DNA of 64,000 bases from Typha latifolia (GCA_019914945.1 CM034112.1:248001-312000); one strand, 5' to 3'; positions 17,369 through 31,746 are shown, numbered from the stretch's first letter. Notes: generated by a model not told the origin, from the sequence alone. Made by a program: numbers and translations.

Positions 17369-20300
17369 CTCTCTTTAATTTCTAAAGCTAGAGATCGAAG
17401 GATAACTTGGTAAAGCTTTGCTCTTGCAGTTGAGGTATAGAGTACATATGTATATATACATACTGGAAGAGAGAGAGAAAGGGATCACCAGAAAAATCCA
17501 TCAGCGATGAGCTAATCATACAGGCCATGAAAGCTACCCTTGCTATTAAAAATCATTATCGCTGTCATCTCGGGCGAGGGAGGAAGCGTGCGTGGCAGTC
17601 ATAATCTCCCGGAAGATTCTTTAGGTCTAATTAATGCTTGTGCATCAACAACTTAATTGGCAGAACACCATGGTTACAAGAAATCTTCTCATGCATGGAT
17701 TGGCAGAGATCCACTTGAAATCATGTCTCATGTAAAACATATACCAGTAATTAAATATAATTAATTCACGACTTTAGGTTGTTATCAAACAATTCATGTG
17801 ATATCATAAGTACAGTTACTTTGCGAGTATAATTCATATCAAAACTCATTAAAGAATGAAGTCATACAACAACTGATGTAAGTACAGTAAAGCGTGTCAT
17901 CTTGAACGTATTGCCATTTTTAAATTATTACTTCTTTATTTTCTACGTGCAGAAGAATATAATCAAAATTTTCGCTATTCATGAAGTCATATTGTGCTTT
18001 CTTTTAGCCTAAGTAAGAGCTAGCCTAGAGAGGATATGTGTAGGCTATCAATGGAGTTGTGACGATCGATGTGCATGAAAACTATATATAAATAATACCT
18101 AAATAATGAATAAACCAATGTTATCCTAGATAGAGACAAATATATATGCATCAAAATAATAGAGGAGACAAGCCTTCGGATCATGAATATAAATGAATGT
18201 CAAATATGGCATTATACTTACATACTGGTCTTGGTATATATGCTACCATAGTCATGATCGTTAGACTTAGCTGGTGTTATGTAGGTTAATTTCCAACTAC
18301 GTGCACAGTTGAGCATGCAGAAAACACTTAGAGTGGATATAAAATTAAGTTAATTGTGGCATTTCTACTAATTGAAATTGTAAGCAATTTTCGAATTATA
18401 ATTTCTAAAAAAAAAAGGTAACTAGTGTTAAGGCTATCATATTTGTGAATAAATATGTAGTTAAATAGCTTTTCCATTCATAAAGTACCTTTTTAAACTA
18501 AATTTATCTTAACTAGCTTGTTTGTTTTGTTGAAAAGGATCTCATATTAAACACAAAATTACTTGGGAAAACAGCATTGTTAGGTAGATGTAGCACATCA
18601 GGGCTATCATCTATCAGTTTAAAGATTATCCATAATCTCCATGATTGGGATTAAAAAAAAAAAAAAAACTCAAAGCCTTTTAGATGAGTAGTCTTTGGCT
18701 ATGTTATTGTAGGAAGAGTAACGGCTTTATTCTCTAAAGAAATTCCATGACTGCACGTAGCCATGTCACATAATTTTATATACATAGGTTATCAAATTAA
18801 TCCACATGTTAAATACTATTGGAAAGTGAAATGTGATAATGCCTTAATTAGTTTCAAAATGGTCTCTTTCTCATCTACTTAAAGATCAAACTCAGAATAA
18901 TCTTTTTATCGTACTAATATAGGAAGCAGAAGTTCTCAAATTAAAGAACAATTTGAACAGTTAGTGTGTCTTCATGAGATTTTTCACAAGATAAACAGCT
19001 TATAATTAGGTCCTATTAAATTTATAAAGTTCATCAGATTGGACAAACTATTTGGATTGTGAACTCCCCTGGTTAGTACTGTCTATCTATCTATCTATCT
19101 GTCTGTCTATCTATCTGTCTATCTATCTATCATTATTCATCCTCATCCATTCAACATATACAAGGAGCAATTTAGATGGCCCAACAGAATTGGAATGTCT
19201 TGTGTACTAAAAAGGTCTCAATTATTTATTAGAATATATAATCAATGCATGATAAGTTGATAAGCTAGCCCAGCTAACCACGATTTTTGCTCGGTATTAA
19301 AATCTAATTAATTAAAGATTCTCATACAATAAGGAATAAAACTAGATGTTCATTCTTTATATTCATGTAAAGATCATATATTAAAGAACAAGAAACGAAG
19401 TTAATTAACACAAACTCTTTGCTAATTCAAGCTACGATAATATTTGATAAAAATCCTATCACTATCCTAGAAAGAAAATTAAAAAGCTTTGTCATATCTG
19501 AAAAATATTCCAATCGAGCAGATGACAACATCAGATGCTGATGCATCATGCTTCCTTGAGCTAATTACGGTTTTATATATTTTGTACTACCACAGAGCTA
19601 GGGATTGTTTGATGGCTTATGAGGGTGGGGAAATGGTTGTCTACAAGTATCGTTTTGTGTAGATAGTGACCAGATTCTTGAAAGGGAAACATAGTTATAG
19701 TAACACAATTAACACCAACGACAATTATCTGAGACAGATAAAGTGCATAATAACCTTAATATCTCCTGATCATGAGCTTGGATAATGTCGATATCACGGG
19801 TTAATCGATCCGTTATATATATATATATATATATAAATAATCTGCAAGCAAAGAAGAAAGAAACAAGTATAAAGATCTTAACGACAAACGTCAGATTTAA
19901 TGCTTCAGAAGCTGTATGAAATCCAGAATATTAAGGCTTTAGATCTGCTGAAGAGGATGAGACAAGGAGTTTATATTCTCTATAGTTAAGAAGGTACTTG
20001 AATCTTAATTAATGAGATAGAAATGAATGAACAAACTCAAGATTAGTCATTTAATTAAGGTGAGGACAAGGATTAGAATCAAGTTGCACGGCTCACGAGA
20101 TTTTGAATCAGCTCACAGGAATGATCTCTCGATGCCCAGCAATGCATTACGCAATTAATGATGACAATAGTATTTATTTATAGAAATAATACTCTCTCCT
20201 TAGTAATTTTTTTGGCCATATTATATATCAATTTTCATATTAGGATTTTTCACATAATTGCGATTGACAACTTTCCAAATATCATAATTATCATTATAGT

Positions 20301-20571
20301 TAGTTACTCATTTCTGAAGGTTAACAAGTAATGTAGATAACTAAATTACTCATTTTTGTTAAAGTTTAAAGTGTAAAATATTTATCAATAAATCATGATA
20401 TTGGATTAAAAATCTAAGTATGGTTTCAATCATGATTAGTTAAATCTTAATAATGGATGACATTTTTGAGAGTGTATAATAGGTAGCAATTACAATTTTG
20501 AAGAATGTAGAAGTGAAATCAAAACAATTATATAAAAAACACATAATGAATTCGTTGAAGTCGGCGATGCT
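17369..20571. other. Intergenic region between divergent NAC and RBM42 genes
   Basis: About 3.2 kb of AT-rich DNA with no credible coding frame. A GA-rich tract and TATATATA near 17443-17485 lie in the NAC leader or promoter. Long TA and CTAT tracts are present. It presumably holds the promoters of both neighbours. Confidence 0.6.
19081..19130. repeat. (CTAT/CTGT)n microsatellite
   Basis: About twelve tetranucleotide units, mostly CTAT with CTGT variants. Confidence 0.85.
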
Positions 20572-20771
20572 GTTCATTGAAATCGTCATCGGTTATATAA
20601 TCCGATTAAGCGATGCGGGTCGGACTTGGGAATAAACGAATATTAATCCGATTTGGTCGTAGAGATCCAAATCCTTATCGGATCCTCTGCGTCTCCAAGC
20701 CCTCACCAAAATTCTCTCGTCGTCGCAATCCTACCGCTTCTGCTGCTGCTTCTCCAATTCTAGGGTTCCTA

Positions 20772-22775
20772 ATGTCGTCGGAGTCGGGGTCGAATTTAAA
20801 TCCCTCCTCCTCCTCCTCCTCCTCGTCGCAGTATGGATACGGCTCGAGCGGCGCCCCTTACTTCCCTCTTCCGTTCCATCTCCAAAACTCCGATCCCACT
20901 GCGTCGCAATCCTATCTCCCTTCGCCCCAAATCCCTCCGCCTATTAAGATGCCGCAACCGTTTCCTTCGTCGTACCCTCCCGCCGCCGCTCCGGTCGCCG
21001 CTGGTGTCTACACGCTTCCCCAGTATCAGCAGGTGCGATACCTACCTCCCAAATTTACGAAAATCGAGATCTTTTGGTGTTGTAAGGCGCAATTGCGTTT
21101 TTTTGGAGGTTTTGATGGATTATATTACTGAATTTGTGTCGATAGGCACAGCAATTGTTCCAAAGGGATGCGCAGACTATTACGCCTGAGGCTCTAGAAA
21201 GTGTGAAAGCCGCACTTGCGAGTAGCGAAGTTGAGCATAAAACGGAGACGAAGAAGAAGGCGGTTCCTCGTAAAGCGGCTGGACAGAGTTGGGAGGATCC
21301 TACGTTGGCCGAGTGGCCAGAGAGTACGTTATAAATATAGCTGGATTCTTTGGTGAATTTATATAATTTATCTCAGAATGGCTTAATTTTTATGTTCCAA
21401 GGGAAGTTAAATTCCTAAATCTAGAGTCGTTTTTCTCGTTTAACCGAAGGGCCTTCTGATGGGTTGCTGCCACCAAGAAAATATGATTTTGGTTGGCATA
21501 GGATTTTATGTGCATGCAAATTTTTATTGACTTTTTTTCCCTCTAGTAGCAATGTCCTGGGATATTAGTAATGAGATGGTTTTTATTACAAGTTTTATCC
21601 CTTAGGCCACCAGTGTAATTGTTATTTCTTCTTTAAATTAGCTTTGAACTTGAATCTTTCATATGAAGTTTCTTTGGTTTTGTACCTATTCCCAAATAGC
21701 TCAATGATAAATGATTGCAGATGACTTCCGTTTGTTCTGCGGAGATCTGGGTAACGAAGTAAATGATGATGTTCTTTCAAAGGCATTTTCAAGATTTCCT
21801 ACTTTCAACATGGCAAGAGTAAGTATCTATCTGAATTATGATAGATGATCTTTATAATTACTGCAATCAAGGTACAGTTAAATCTTGACTGGGCTTATGT
21901 TTTACTATCTTTTGTCTAGTTAGTATTTGGATCTCATGTTCCACTTTATGATTGTTTTCGTTATAGGTCTGGTCTCTCCCTCATTGTTTCTTTCTTTTAT
22001 CTAGTTAGTATTTGGCTTATCAAAGTCGATTTTCTTTTTTCTCTGAAAGGTCAATTTCTTGCAACATAATGCGATTGTCAAGTATAGCTGACTTAATTTC
22101 CACTCTTGAAAAATGGTTGGGTGTAGTGTCGTGGCCGAATCTTTCCGGAACCAACAGATCAGGTCAATTTGTAGTTTTAGGTTTTCTGTATTGTAAAAGG
22201 TTAAAGTGTTACTGTTTGTGGAAGCATTCAAGTTTAACATGATTAATCTATCTATAATAAGGCTGCCATATGTGTTCTTAAAGTACGTGCATTTAAGATT
22301 TCTCAATGTTTTTATAAAAGCATCGACTGGCCTCATAATGTTTCATTCAGGTCGTCAGAGACAAGAGGACCGGAAAAACCAGAGGTTACGGATTTGTTAG
22401 TTTTTCCAATCCTTCAGACCTAGCTGCAGCAGTCAAAGAGATGAATGGTAAGTATTTTTTCTGTTTTGGCACATTGATTATTCATATACAGAGCCTTGTG
22501 ACTAATTCATCGACAGCGCGCCGCGTAACCCTCTTCTAAACGCTTATATTGTAGGCAAGTATGTTGGAAACCGTCCTATCAAGCTGCGCAAGAGCAATTG
22601 GAAGGAGCGAACAGATGTTGAGGCTTTGGAAAGGCAAAAGGTATTAATATCTTTTTGCTACTCGTTGTTTGTGTCTGCTTGGTATTTATGCATATGTTTA
22701 TAATTTGTGTGCTATGTTCAGAATCACATTCAGAAGAAACCCAAACTGCAGAAGAAAAGTATTCTGCATAAGTGA
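20772..22775 (+). CDS. RBM42: RNA-binding protein 42 (RBM42) homologue, one RRM
   Basis: Six exons, 20772-21032, 21146-21323, 21721-21818, 22351-22447, 22555-22640 and 22722-22775, join in frame to 257 residues. The N-terminus is Ser/Pro/Gln-rich and disordered. WEDPTLAEWPENDFRLFCGDLG leads into a single RRM at about 147-227, with RNP2 RLFCGDLG and RNP1 RGYGFVSF (190-197). It is followed by GKYVGNRPIKLRKSNWKER and a short Lys-rich tail. This is the conserved RBM42 layout; RBM42 proteins bind RNA and have been linked to splicing. The frame stays open upstream to an ATG at 20613, which would add 53 Arg-rich residues. I prefer 20772 because family proteins begin with the Ser-rich segment and the upstream DNA looks repeat-derived. 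Confidence 0.93.
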
Positions 22776-24203
22776 GAGCTTCGAGGATCGTATTCACATG
22801 ACAGCCCCTGGTAAGTTGCTTTTTATTTCCTTCAAATGTCTGATGGTTCCTATATTTTCTCTCCTATAGTTGCATATACAATTTGGCATTTTCTGCCTCG
22901 TGGGTGGACAAATTGTTTGCCTTTTTTATTTGAAAATATTGGTCAGAACTTTTACGGACATCTGATATTTGGAAAGATGCACTAAAAGGAATGTCCCAAT
23001 CAGAACTGATGAGAAGATTATGCCATAAGATGCATCTGTGACTATGGGTTGCAGCCCATGCCAACTCCCTATGCGAGCACATACCCATTCTTCTTGGAGG
23101 AGATATATTTGCATGCTGTGAAAGTTGGAGTGTGTATGATGTTCTATACAGACTGCAGAGCCAAGAAATATCTTGACCAATATGTTGACAACTACTTTTG
23201 GATGTGACCATGTTGTGCAGTTTTCAACTAATTATTTACTCGAACTGTATTTAGTTGTCAATTGATCGAACCCATTTCAATCTATACAGGTCGAGAAGGA
23301 ATTGGATCGACTGAGCTCATTTCAAATTGTATCAAGTTGCATGGTGGACAAACAGACATTATAGTTGCTCTTGGCATATGTATGATGGTTCACTTTCCTT
23401 TCTCCAACCGTAGCCTGCTTTCTTTTACCTTTTTTCTTCTAAATTTAGCTCTAGAGAGAGATTGAGAGGCAGGATTTTTCTGTGTTATTTTTACAATTAG
23501 AGCTTTTGGAGATCTAAACTGTATGTATGTCCATCATTATGCACCTGTAGTTCCTGTGGGGAATGTATGGAATTTGAAAGCTGATCTGTCTTCCTGAATA
23601 TGCTCGAGCTGTTTGCATGAAGTATTTTGCTCGTACGAAGCACCAAAAGAAGTTCGAGTATATTTATATTTTTATGTAAAGTTTTTGGTTATTGAGGTGG
23701 TCTTGTAATCTGAGGTTAAAGCTTTCATTTGAGTTAGAGGTGGGATAGGAACTTGATTACCCGCGTACTTTGAAGAAAAATGAGCATATCGTATGAAAGA
23801 GTTGATAGTAGTTGAAGTCGCAATTGACAGTTCACAGAAAAATTGCCGAGCAAAAGCTTCAGTTCCATGCATATGCATAATTTGCGACCAGGTATATAAA
23901 GATAAGAGAAAGGCATAATCTATAATAAACGGATGTCTCAGTTACATATTAACAGACGGCAATTTAGCAAGCAAAGTTCTTAGAAGCTTTTTATTAAGCC
24001 ATCTGAATTAAATATTCGTGGAAACCAAAACTGAAAACTGCCTAAAGAACAAGAATGAACAAGAAAGAAAGAAGAACATAGTTAGAACGAAATAAAGAAA
24101 GAAAAGTGTCTCTGGACAGGCCACTCTGGTCGAATTAATCTCTTGGCACTTACGAGTCTTTCTTCACTGCCCAAACTGCGGAAGCAAAGGAGAACCCAAG
24201 TAT
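22776..24203. other. 3' flanks of the convergent RBM42 and PMT genes
   Basis: The sequence to about 23.65 kb is probably RBM42 3' UTR or untranslated exon, since it has transcript-like composition but no long frame. No separate gene is supported. The PMT 3' UTR should start near 24.0 kb. Confidence 0.5.
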
Positions 24204-27139
24204 TTATTCTGAATCTTTGAGGCTTTCATTCCAAATCTTCTTCTGGATCACAAAAACCATATCGCCTTCTTCTGAATCCGTGTTGGTTTCAGCATCCACA
24301 AGTGATATACTTTCCCATTGCAGAACCGCTAAATACTTCTTAACGAATTCGATTACTGGCCTCTTGTCTCGGATTATTATGAAACCGGTTGGCCTGAGTA
24401 TGCGGTCCATCTCAAGAAGCAGGTCCTCTACGCTGCACCCTTTCTTCTCAGTGTCAGAGAAGACTGTCCAAGCATGGAGGAGATCATATGTTCGAGGGTA
24501 TGTTGAGAATGCCTCACACCTTGTCAAGGTCGGAATGTTAGATCATCAAAATCATGTGGAGGAATTATTTTTCTGTAAAGTAGGTACACTAAAGTTTAGA
24601 AAGGTGATGATAATTTACCAGTCATGGACAGTCCCTATTAAGCCTCTATCAAAAACTATCTTAAGTGTGTTCGGTCCTTCCTCTGGCACAACATTCATAA
24701 CCCAAACATCTTTGTCTCTGAGAGCAGCTGCAAATGATCCCATGTTTGCCTTCATGTCCATCACGTTTCTCAGAGTGTTCTGTTGTATTTTTGGACTCAA
24801 TATGCTCCAATAGCTATCGACCCTCTGTTGCCATATTTCCTGCATCACAACAAAATAACAAAAAATAGAATTTCCTTCAGAGATGCCATATTCTTGCTTT
24901 GTTTGATATCCCTGTTGAATACTGCAGCAACTTCAGCAGAAAGAGTGACTGGAAGAACAAATATAGGCTGTTTTATTACCATATCTTTTTCAAATAATTC
25001 GTTGGAGATATCAAAATCAGCAAGTCGTGGAGGAGGGGTAGTCAATCGAGAAGGCCAAGGAGCCAATCCACTCCCCTTATCTCTCTGGTTTTCTGTCAAA
25101 ATTGGAAAAGTTCTTTGTTACCATAAAATAATATGAAGAGACTGATAATGGCACAATAAGTCCACAAAGAATAATGGCAAAACCAAAAGCAGCTTCATCA
25201 AACATACGGGAAAAAGACCCTCCAAAACGAAGTTTTCTTACTCTCTAACATTGATTTCCTTTATAAGAGGAATATTCATCATATATCAGTCTAACATTAG
25301 AACAAAGACTAACTTTGTACTCATGCTTTAAACAACTTTAATATAGACTGATATTTCCAAAGATGGCATTGTTGCGCTTGGCTCGAAATCCATAAGAAAG
25401 TATTCGAGTTCTTGGAAAAGACATTTGACTTATTTAACCATGATATTGAATGTTGTCGTGAGAAAGAAAAGGAAACCACACCACCTAAAAACACAATAGA
25501 TGCTTAGGGCCGACCGAATTGAATTTGCAAATAAACAAGGAACCACACTATGCAAATAGACATTTAAAGGTAGTGAACTCACGTTCAGAATAAGGGGTGA
25601 TACAAGCTTCCATTGGCACTCCCCAAGCAGCATCTGGATCATCATCTGATCTGCACAGAGGAGGCCGTGTACCAGGCTCTCTATTCATGTAGCAGTCATT
25701 TGTAAGAGGTTTAACCCATATAACAGTTTGATTTCTTTTAGCAGCGATCTTCCAACACATCCGCTCAACAAGAGTGCTCATCTCCTTCCATATTCTGAGA
25801 TCTTCTTCGTCCTGAGCATATGCTTCTGGAGATGAGTATGCAAAATAGCCTCCTGGACGGAGCAGCCTATCTAATTCAAGCAGGAGAATCCCATCCCTTT
25901 GGAGCCAATCAATTCTACAACGAGAGCAATGCGCAAGTTCAAAAGATCTGCTGGGGTAGGGCAGCCTCTTCGTCCCCAAGACACCAAGGTAAGCAGGAAT
26001 TCCCCTCTCAAGAGCAAACTGAATTTGGTTTTGATGAACATCATTGGGAGCCAATGACATTGCTATAATATCAGATGAAAGAAGATAACCTCCAAAGCTG
26101 GCGACACCACAGCCAACATCAAAAACAGTGCGGATCCTTCCTTCGTTATTTAAATTATTGTTTGTGAAGTTAAGCATCTGTAAATCCAGAATAGAAATGA
26201 TCTTGTTCTTAGTCTCTGGACTCAAAGCCAACATTCAAGTATCATAGGAAAAGGTATGTTGCAAAAGCCATATTTTAAAAAAGTTCCATTGTATGCCTAC
26301 AACCAAATCAGACTTACATTGGCAAGTGCAGCTATGTATTTGTCAGCTCCATGATGAAAATGAGTGCCCCCTCCAGGAAATACGATCTTGTCACCTTTGA
26401 CAACCATCCAGTTCTGATCAGACTTCTCATGAGCAAGATGAGTGTGAGGTATGTTTACTTGCCACACTTCATCTCGGCTTTTTGGCCATTTTATTGGAAC
26501 CTAACTCATAGTTTTATTAAAGGCTCATCAGAAACATAAAGAAACAGTACCGAACTATACAACAGATTAGCAGAACTTATACAAAGATGGAATATAGACA
26601 CAAGATACACAGTTCTCACCTTATAGCCAGGTGGTGGAGGGATCAAGCAGTTAAATCGTCTCTCAGGCTGGGGGCAGTGTCTTTCATAATGCTCCATCAA
26701 GGACAAATCGAGCTTCAGTCGTGTTTGATAAATGAAATTTCTGTCCAGGCATGGAATCAGCTCCGAATGCCTATCATCACACACCTTCAAAGTCAAAATA
26801 ATAACAATTAATTCAGGTAGCTACAACCTTCAATAAACACAAACTGAAGCAGCTGCTTGTACAAGCCCTCACCGGGAAGCTCTTGACTATGACATTGTCT
26901 CCACCAGCTTCTTGAGAAAAAACAGATTCATCGGACCTCCCGACCTCTCCATTCTCGTCAGCACCCCAACCAAATGATTTAGAGAATCTACTTCCATACT
27001 CTAAAGCAGCACTTCCCTGCTGCCCTCGAGACCCAAAGAGAAAACCATAGAATAAAACCAGGACTCCTACAAAGAGCACCATTAAGCACAACGTCGGGAT
27101 CAGGTGCTTCTTTGAGCCTCCGTCTCCTCTTCCCCTCAT
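24204..27139 (-). CDS. Probable methyltransferase, PMT8/PMT3-like (DUF248, Golgi)
   Basis: Seven exons, 27139-26873, 26784-26620, 26500-26318, 26177-25583, 25092-24980, 24839-24619 and 24519-24204, join in frame to 619 residues, very near Arabidopsis PMT8. A short basic N-terminus is followed by a signal-anchor helix at about 13-35, the topology of type II Golgi proteins. The family segments are present: CDDRHSELIPCLDRN, VVKGDKIVFPGGGTHFHHGA and the S-adenosylmethionine-binding motif FDVGCGVASFGGYLL at about 224-238. The second half carries LRNVMDMKANMGSFAAAL and RILRPTGFIIIRD. Relatives such as QUA2/TSD2 are linked to pectin methylation and cell adhesion; the exact substrate here is unknown. 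The ATG at 27139 gives the MRGR start typical of this subgroup. Confidence 0.95.
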
Positions 27140-28020
27140 CTTTAAAGCAACCAAATTCTAACACAATCCCTTTTACAACATCCTACTCTTCACCTCAAAA
27201 TTCTATTAAGCCTCTGTTGCCTCTCTTGCTCTCCACTTAAGGTTAAAGTAATTCCTCCTGCACAATAGAACACAGGATTTATTTTTATTTTTTCAAAAAG
27301 AACATTGGAGTAAATTTTGGAAGGAAAAAAAAAGCATCTTGATTAAATCCGGCTTCTTGACTGTAGAGATAGACAAACAATGCATGAGATCCATATCAGA
27401 TCTGCATTGCCTCAAACCCGCTTAATCTCATTAACCAACAGCAAGATGCTTTTTAGCAATCAGTAAGCTCTCTTCGAGAGATCTTCAGCAGTATAAATTA
27501 CCATATCTTATTAGAAGCGAAAAAAAAGAAGGAATTTAACAATGGTAGGTAACCAATGAGCGGGAAGAAAAAAACCATTACGAAAAAGAGAGCGATTGAT
27601 AGAAAGTGACCTCCCACCAACCTATGACAGTGGCAGTTCCGGAACCAATTAAAGAGATCCGCTCTCGAACTCAAAAATCCAGATCAGGCAAGTACCAAGC
27701 AAAGTACGGCGATTCCAAATCCACAGACCAAATAGAAATCTGAACAAAAATAATAAACTCCCCAAAATGGCAGCAAATCGAGGATAATTTCGAATCACCA
27801 GTTAAAACGTAAACGAGAACCTAAGGGATAAGAAACGCAAACCAATACAATCGCGACGGAGCTCACCTTTGATGTACTCCGGATCTAATCGGAGAAGCCG
27901 AGCCCTCTTAGATCCAAGAGAGAGAGAGAAAGAAAACCCTAAAAGGGACGAGGAGATCCGCGAGATCGAGGTTCTGCAAACAGACGGGGTATGTGAGTGA
28001 GATAGAGGGAGAGATTTATA
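27140..28020 (-). other. Split 5' UTR and proximal promoter of the PMT gene
   Basis: A minus-strand donor AAAG/GTGAGC at 27867 and an acceptor TTGTGCAG before 27257 fit a 5' UTR intron of about 610 bases. The leader exon is GA-rich and contains a telo-box-like AAAACCCTAA at 27933-27942. Confidence 0.5.
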
Positions 28021-29588
28021 CCTGCTTGAGATATTGCCATATTGGGGGAGATTGTAATAACGAACTTAAAGAGAAGATATTATCTTACCCAAAGAAATGA
28101 TTATTTTAATTAGTTGATAATTATAATTTAGGTTTTAGAAATAGTTTGTTACCGTGGATTTTGGACTTTGGAGAATAAATGTCGGTCAAAAATATTAATA
28201 TATGTATAAATGAAAGTGAGCATGCTCTATGGTTGGTATTACTAATAGCCATCTCCATAGTGAGTCATCACTCACTTGTAGCTATATATCATATTAACAT
28301 AGTTCACTTTCCAATATATATATATATATATTACAGTTTGATGGACTAATATGATCTTATAAATGAGAATGACCAGAGAGGACTCTTTCCCAGCAATTAG
28401 CTGAAACAAAAAGTAACATTCATAGATGGTCTTTATAATTTTTGGAAATTTAACGTGTAATTATTTTGTCGTCCTCATTTGCATGTCACCAATTCCGATA
28501 CAAGACTTTAATGGAAGAAAATTATCAAATAGATAATATTTGACAGAAATTTGAATTTTTATTGGACAGCAAAATTTCAAAAACCACAGAGAGGAAGATG
28601 AAAAGAATTATTCCGAAAAAAGATTGGGCGAAAAGGAGAGTTTTTTTTTTTTTTGTGACAAAACTAGTTTTCTTTTAAATTTTTTTTATTGGATTAGACT
28701 GCTCTTAAATTTATTATTAAATGAGATCTAATTCACTATAACCCTAATAAAAATACTAAATTGATCAATTATTTTTCTAGTAAAAAAGCGCTGATCACTT
28801 CATCGTTTTTATTAGTTCAGTATTTTATACATATAAATTTTTTTAACTTAATTTTTTAACATCTATGGTAAAAAAAATATCTGACGATAAAAACGCTGAA
28901 CTCACCAGCATTTTTAGAACAGGAATAAATTTGAGTAACAATTTATTTTAATAAAAAAATAAAATAAAATGAGTCTAATTTGATCAAAAACTCTGAAAAA
29001 GATATGAGAAAGGGAAAAAAAAGATAAATTGAATAAATTTCCTTTAACCAAAATAAAAAAGTCCCCATTAATGGCTGTTCCGAAATGACCAATTGTACAA
29101 AATGGCCCAAGAGAGGGGCTGGGAACAAGATAAAGTTCGTATACAAGCCATTTCATCTATTATCTGTCGAATACAATAGCTCAAAGGGCAAGGAAGCCAG
29201 ATTAATAGTCCCAGTCATGAATACAGATAAATAGAGCTAGAAAAAGGCAAGTGAATGATTCAAAAAGCAAATCCAAAATTCACATAGTTCTTTCGCAGAT
29301 AGACATAAGTATCCAGTCACATTCGCACCTAATTCATGTGAACTTTATGAATGAATCCATTTGTTCTGGGATTGAAGAACACATACCCTGAACTGGTTAA
29401 AAGCTCAGAACATGAAGAGTTTAACAGTCAATGCTGACAATTATACATACTTGAGTCGGTACACACGTATTATTAATCAGACATAATGTAGTTCTGGACA
29501 CGAGAAACAGACCAAAGTTGAAAACCATATTCAGCATCAACTAGCCATAGCCAACCATAGCAGCCAGCTTGTGTTCTGAAGAACAATC
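28021..29588. other. AT-rich intergenic region and GRIM-19 3' flank
   Basis: Rich in poly(A), poly(T) and TA tracts; no gene is supported. The part next to 29.3 kb is probably 3' UTR of the gene that follows. Confidence 0.6.
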
Positions 29589-31616
29589 TCACCAGACATC
29601 AGGTCGCAGCTCACCAGTTGCTGGAGGTGTCCATCTCCCAGAGTGATAAACACTTTCACCAACCTTCCACCCAGGCACATCCTTCATAATCCTGGCCTCT
29701 TCTTCAAGATACTTCTTCCATTCCTTGACAAATCTAAGATAGCCAAACAATACCTTAGATTGTGAATGAGGAAACAGGAAAATAATGCTGGGATGTAAAG
29801 CTCCTTACCTTTCATCTTCTTCAGCTTGAATAATGGGAAGTATAGCGCTGCGAGCAGCAATTTTCTCTTCCTTGAGAGCTCTATGGGGTGCAAACCGTAC
29901 CAGTCATAGAAGAACAGTCAGTCACGTGAACATAACAAGTAATTACCTGAATAACCTATAGAGTTTAAACCACTTGATTCATCAAAGTAAACAACTTAAA
30001 GATAGATAATGTTATTAACTATCTAATCTCAACTCAAGCCCAACTTCTCTTTCATATGCATAACTCGAGCTACTCATTCATATAATTGTTCCTAGCAGCC
30101 ATAAACCTTTGCCACAATGGAACGAAACATCCTCGTACATAAAGATAGTAAACAACCAAAATTGCTTTGTCTAAGCCAACCAATTAATAGAACAGAACAG
30201 CTGAAATATCAAATCTGAAAATCTGAAAACTTACAAAACAGCAACAGTTATTTCATGCACAATGCAGCTAATGCTACATCAATCTGCTGGCCTATACCAC
30301 ATATAAGTTAATAGCAATCTGTCATCACTACCAACAAGACGAAGCTAATAAAAAAGTTACAAGCAGCTCAAACGAGATTTGGAGAGAATCCAGTAATTCT
30401 CATATCTTCAAAGAGCAGCAATCTGTCAAATTAAGAGGAAACTGCCAACTTACCCACAAATATCCAATGTTTCTAATAACAGGATCAACAACTCTCCTTT
30501 TCCCTACACACCACACACACCAAGCCAAGCTACAAGCACATAAAAAGATCTCCTCTTCTTTCCTTCACCAAAAGAGAACTGGAAAAGTCCAATAATGTTG
30601 ATAATGTGCTAATTTGATAACTTACAGCCCATTTTGTCATATCGGAATAACCCTCACAAGAACAATGATCTAACTGATAATCTAATAAAGTGTGTTTCCC
30701 TCTTACGTCTTTCTACATACCACAATTTATTATCCAGATAGCCCGTAAATATTGACTCGTAGTAGGTGAGCTTATAAGAGCTTTTAGCATGATAACTTTG
30801 TCATAAACAACTTAATCTCTAATTAAGCACTCGGGCACTAATCTCATTCTGTGATTCTAGTCAAAACAAATAAAATTAGAGCCAAATACCCATACTTCAT
30901 AATTCTGGTACCAAATCACTCGAATCCTTTATTGGACTCAAATTCAGGTTTTTTGTAGATTGCAACAAGTTCGTATCTGGCTTAGATCCTACCCAACCTA
31001 TACACCTAGTTGCATTCTCCTTCCTTTTCTAAGAGTTTCAGTGTCTTATCAACAGGTATGTGAAGACAGAGAGATCCATGATTGGAGCACTATTGAGATT
31101 GTGAGAATCTAGGGAAAGCCTCTGTTGATCTGGAAATGTGCGTGCGAGAGATAAGACTTCGGCTCGATGATCACCTACCGACCTTGAGATCCAATACGAA
31201 TGCAAAGAGAAGCATCATCAACATTGGGTGATATAGAAAACATCCCATAGATCCGAGCATAAAAGTCACATAGATTCCTAAAATGATCCTGATCCATCTA
31301 TGCAAAAGAGAAAAGTTCGATCTTGAACAAAATTATAAAACCCTAATCTGGAAACACCGAATAAAATCCAATCCAATAACGAGAAGAAAGATTCAACTGA
31401 CCGTCGGATCTTGTTGCCCTTGCCGACCTGGTACATGCCCCAGGCGAAGGCACCGAAGGCGGTAAGGAAAATGGCGGTGGCGCTCGGGCCCTTGGTCGGG
31501 ATCCGACGGGCATAACGGACCGGAGCAAACCCTCCTGGTGGAGGCCCGTCCTGGAGCAGCGGCATCTCCCGCACGCTCGCCATCCCCGGCTTCTTCCGCA
31601 CCGCCGCCTCCGTCAT
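29589..31616 (-). CDS. NDUFA13: NADH dehydrogenase 1 alpha subcomplex subunit 13 (GRIM-19)
   Basis: Three exons, 31616-31402, 29880-29809 and 29733-29589, join in frame to 143 residues, exactly the usual plant length. The Pro-rich N-terminus ([20 protein letters not shown]) leads to one membrane helix at about 45-64 ([20 protein letters not shown]), then a charged matrix or intermembrane tail ending [16 protein letters not shown]. All are GRIM-19 hallmarks. The protein is a single-span accessory subunit of mitochondrial complex I. The first intron is long (about 1.5 kb) and holds nothing recognisable. Three site II motifs lie upstream, as in many nuclear respiratory genes. Confidence 0.96.
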
Positions 31617-31746
31617 CGTCGTCGCCCGTTCCTGCTCGATCGAGAGAGAGAGAGAGTAGAAGCGAACAGAGACCCAGCGAGTTGTTAATGGAGCAAATGA
31701 GTCTCATTGAGCCTGTGGGTCCGAACTCATATGCGGATGCGAGGAT

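Noticed and set aside
24217..24813. 198-residue plus-strand frame
   Set aside because: Antisense to the last two coding exons and one intron of the PMT methyltransferase; no domain.
26318..26500. Suspected one-base frameshift in PMT exon 3
   Set aside because: A recount against the sequence showed 183 bases and an intact frame; the shift was a reading slip.
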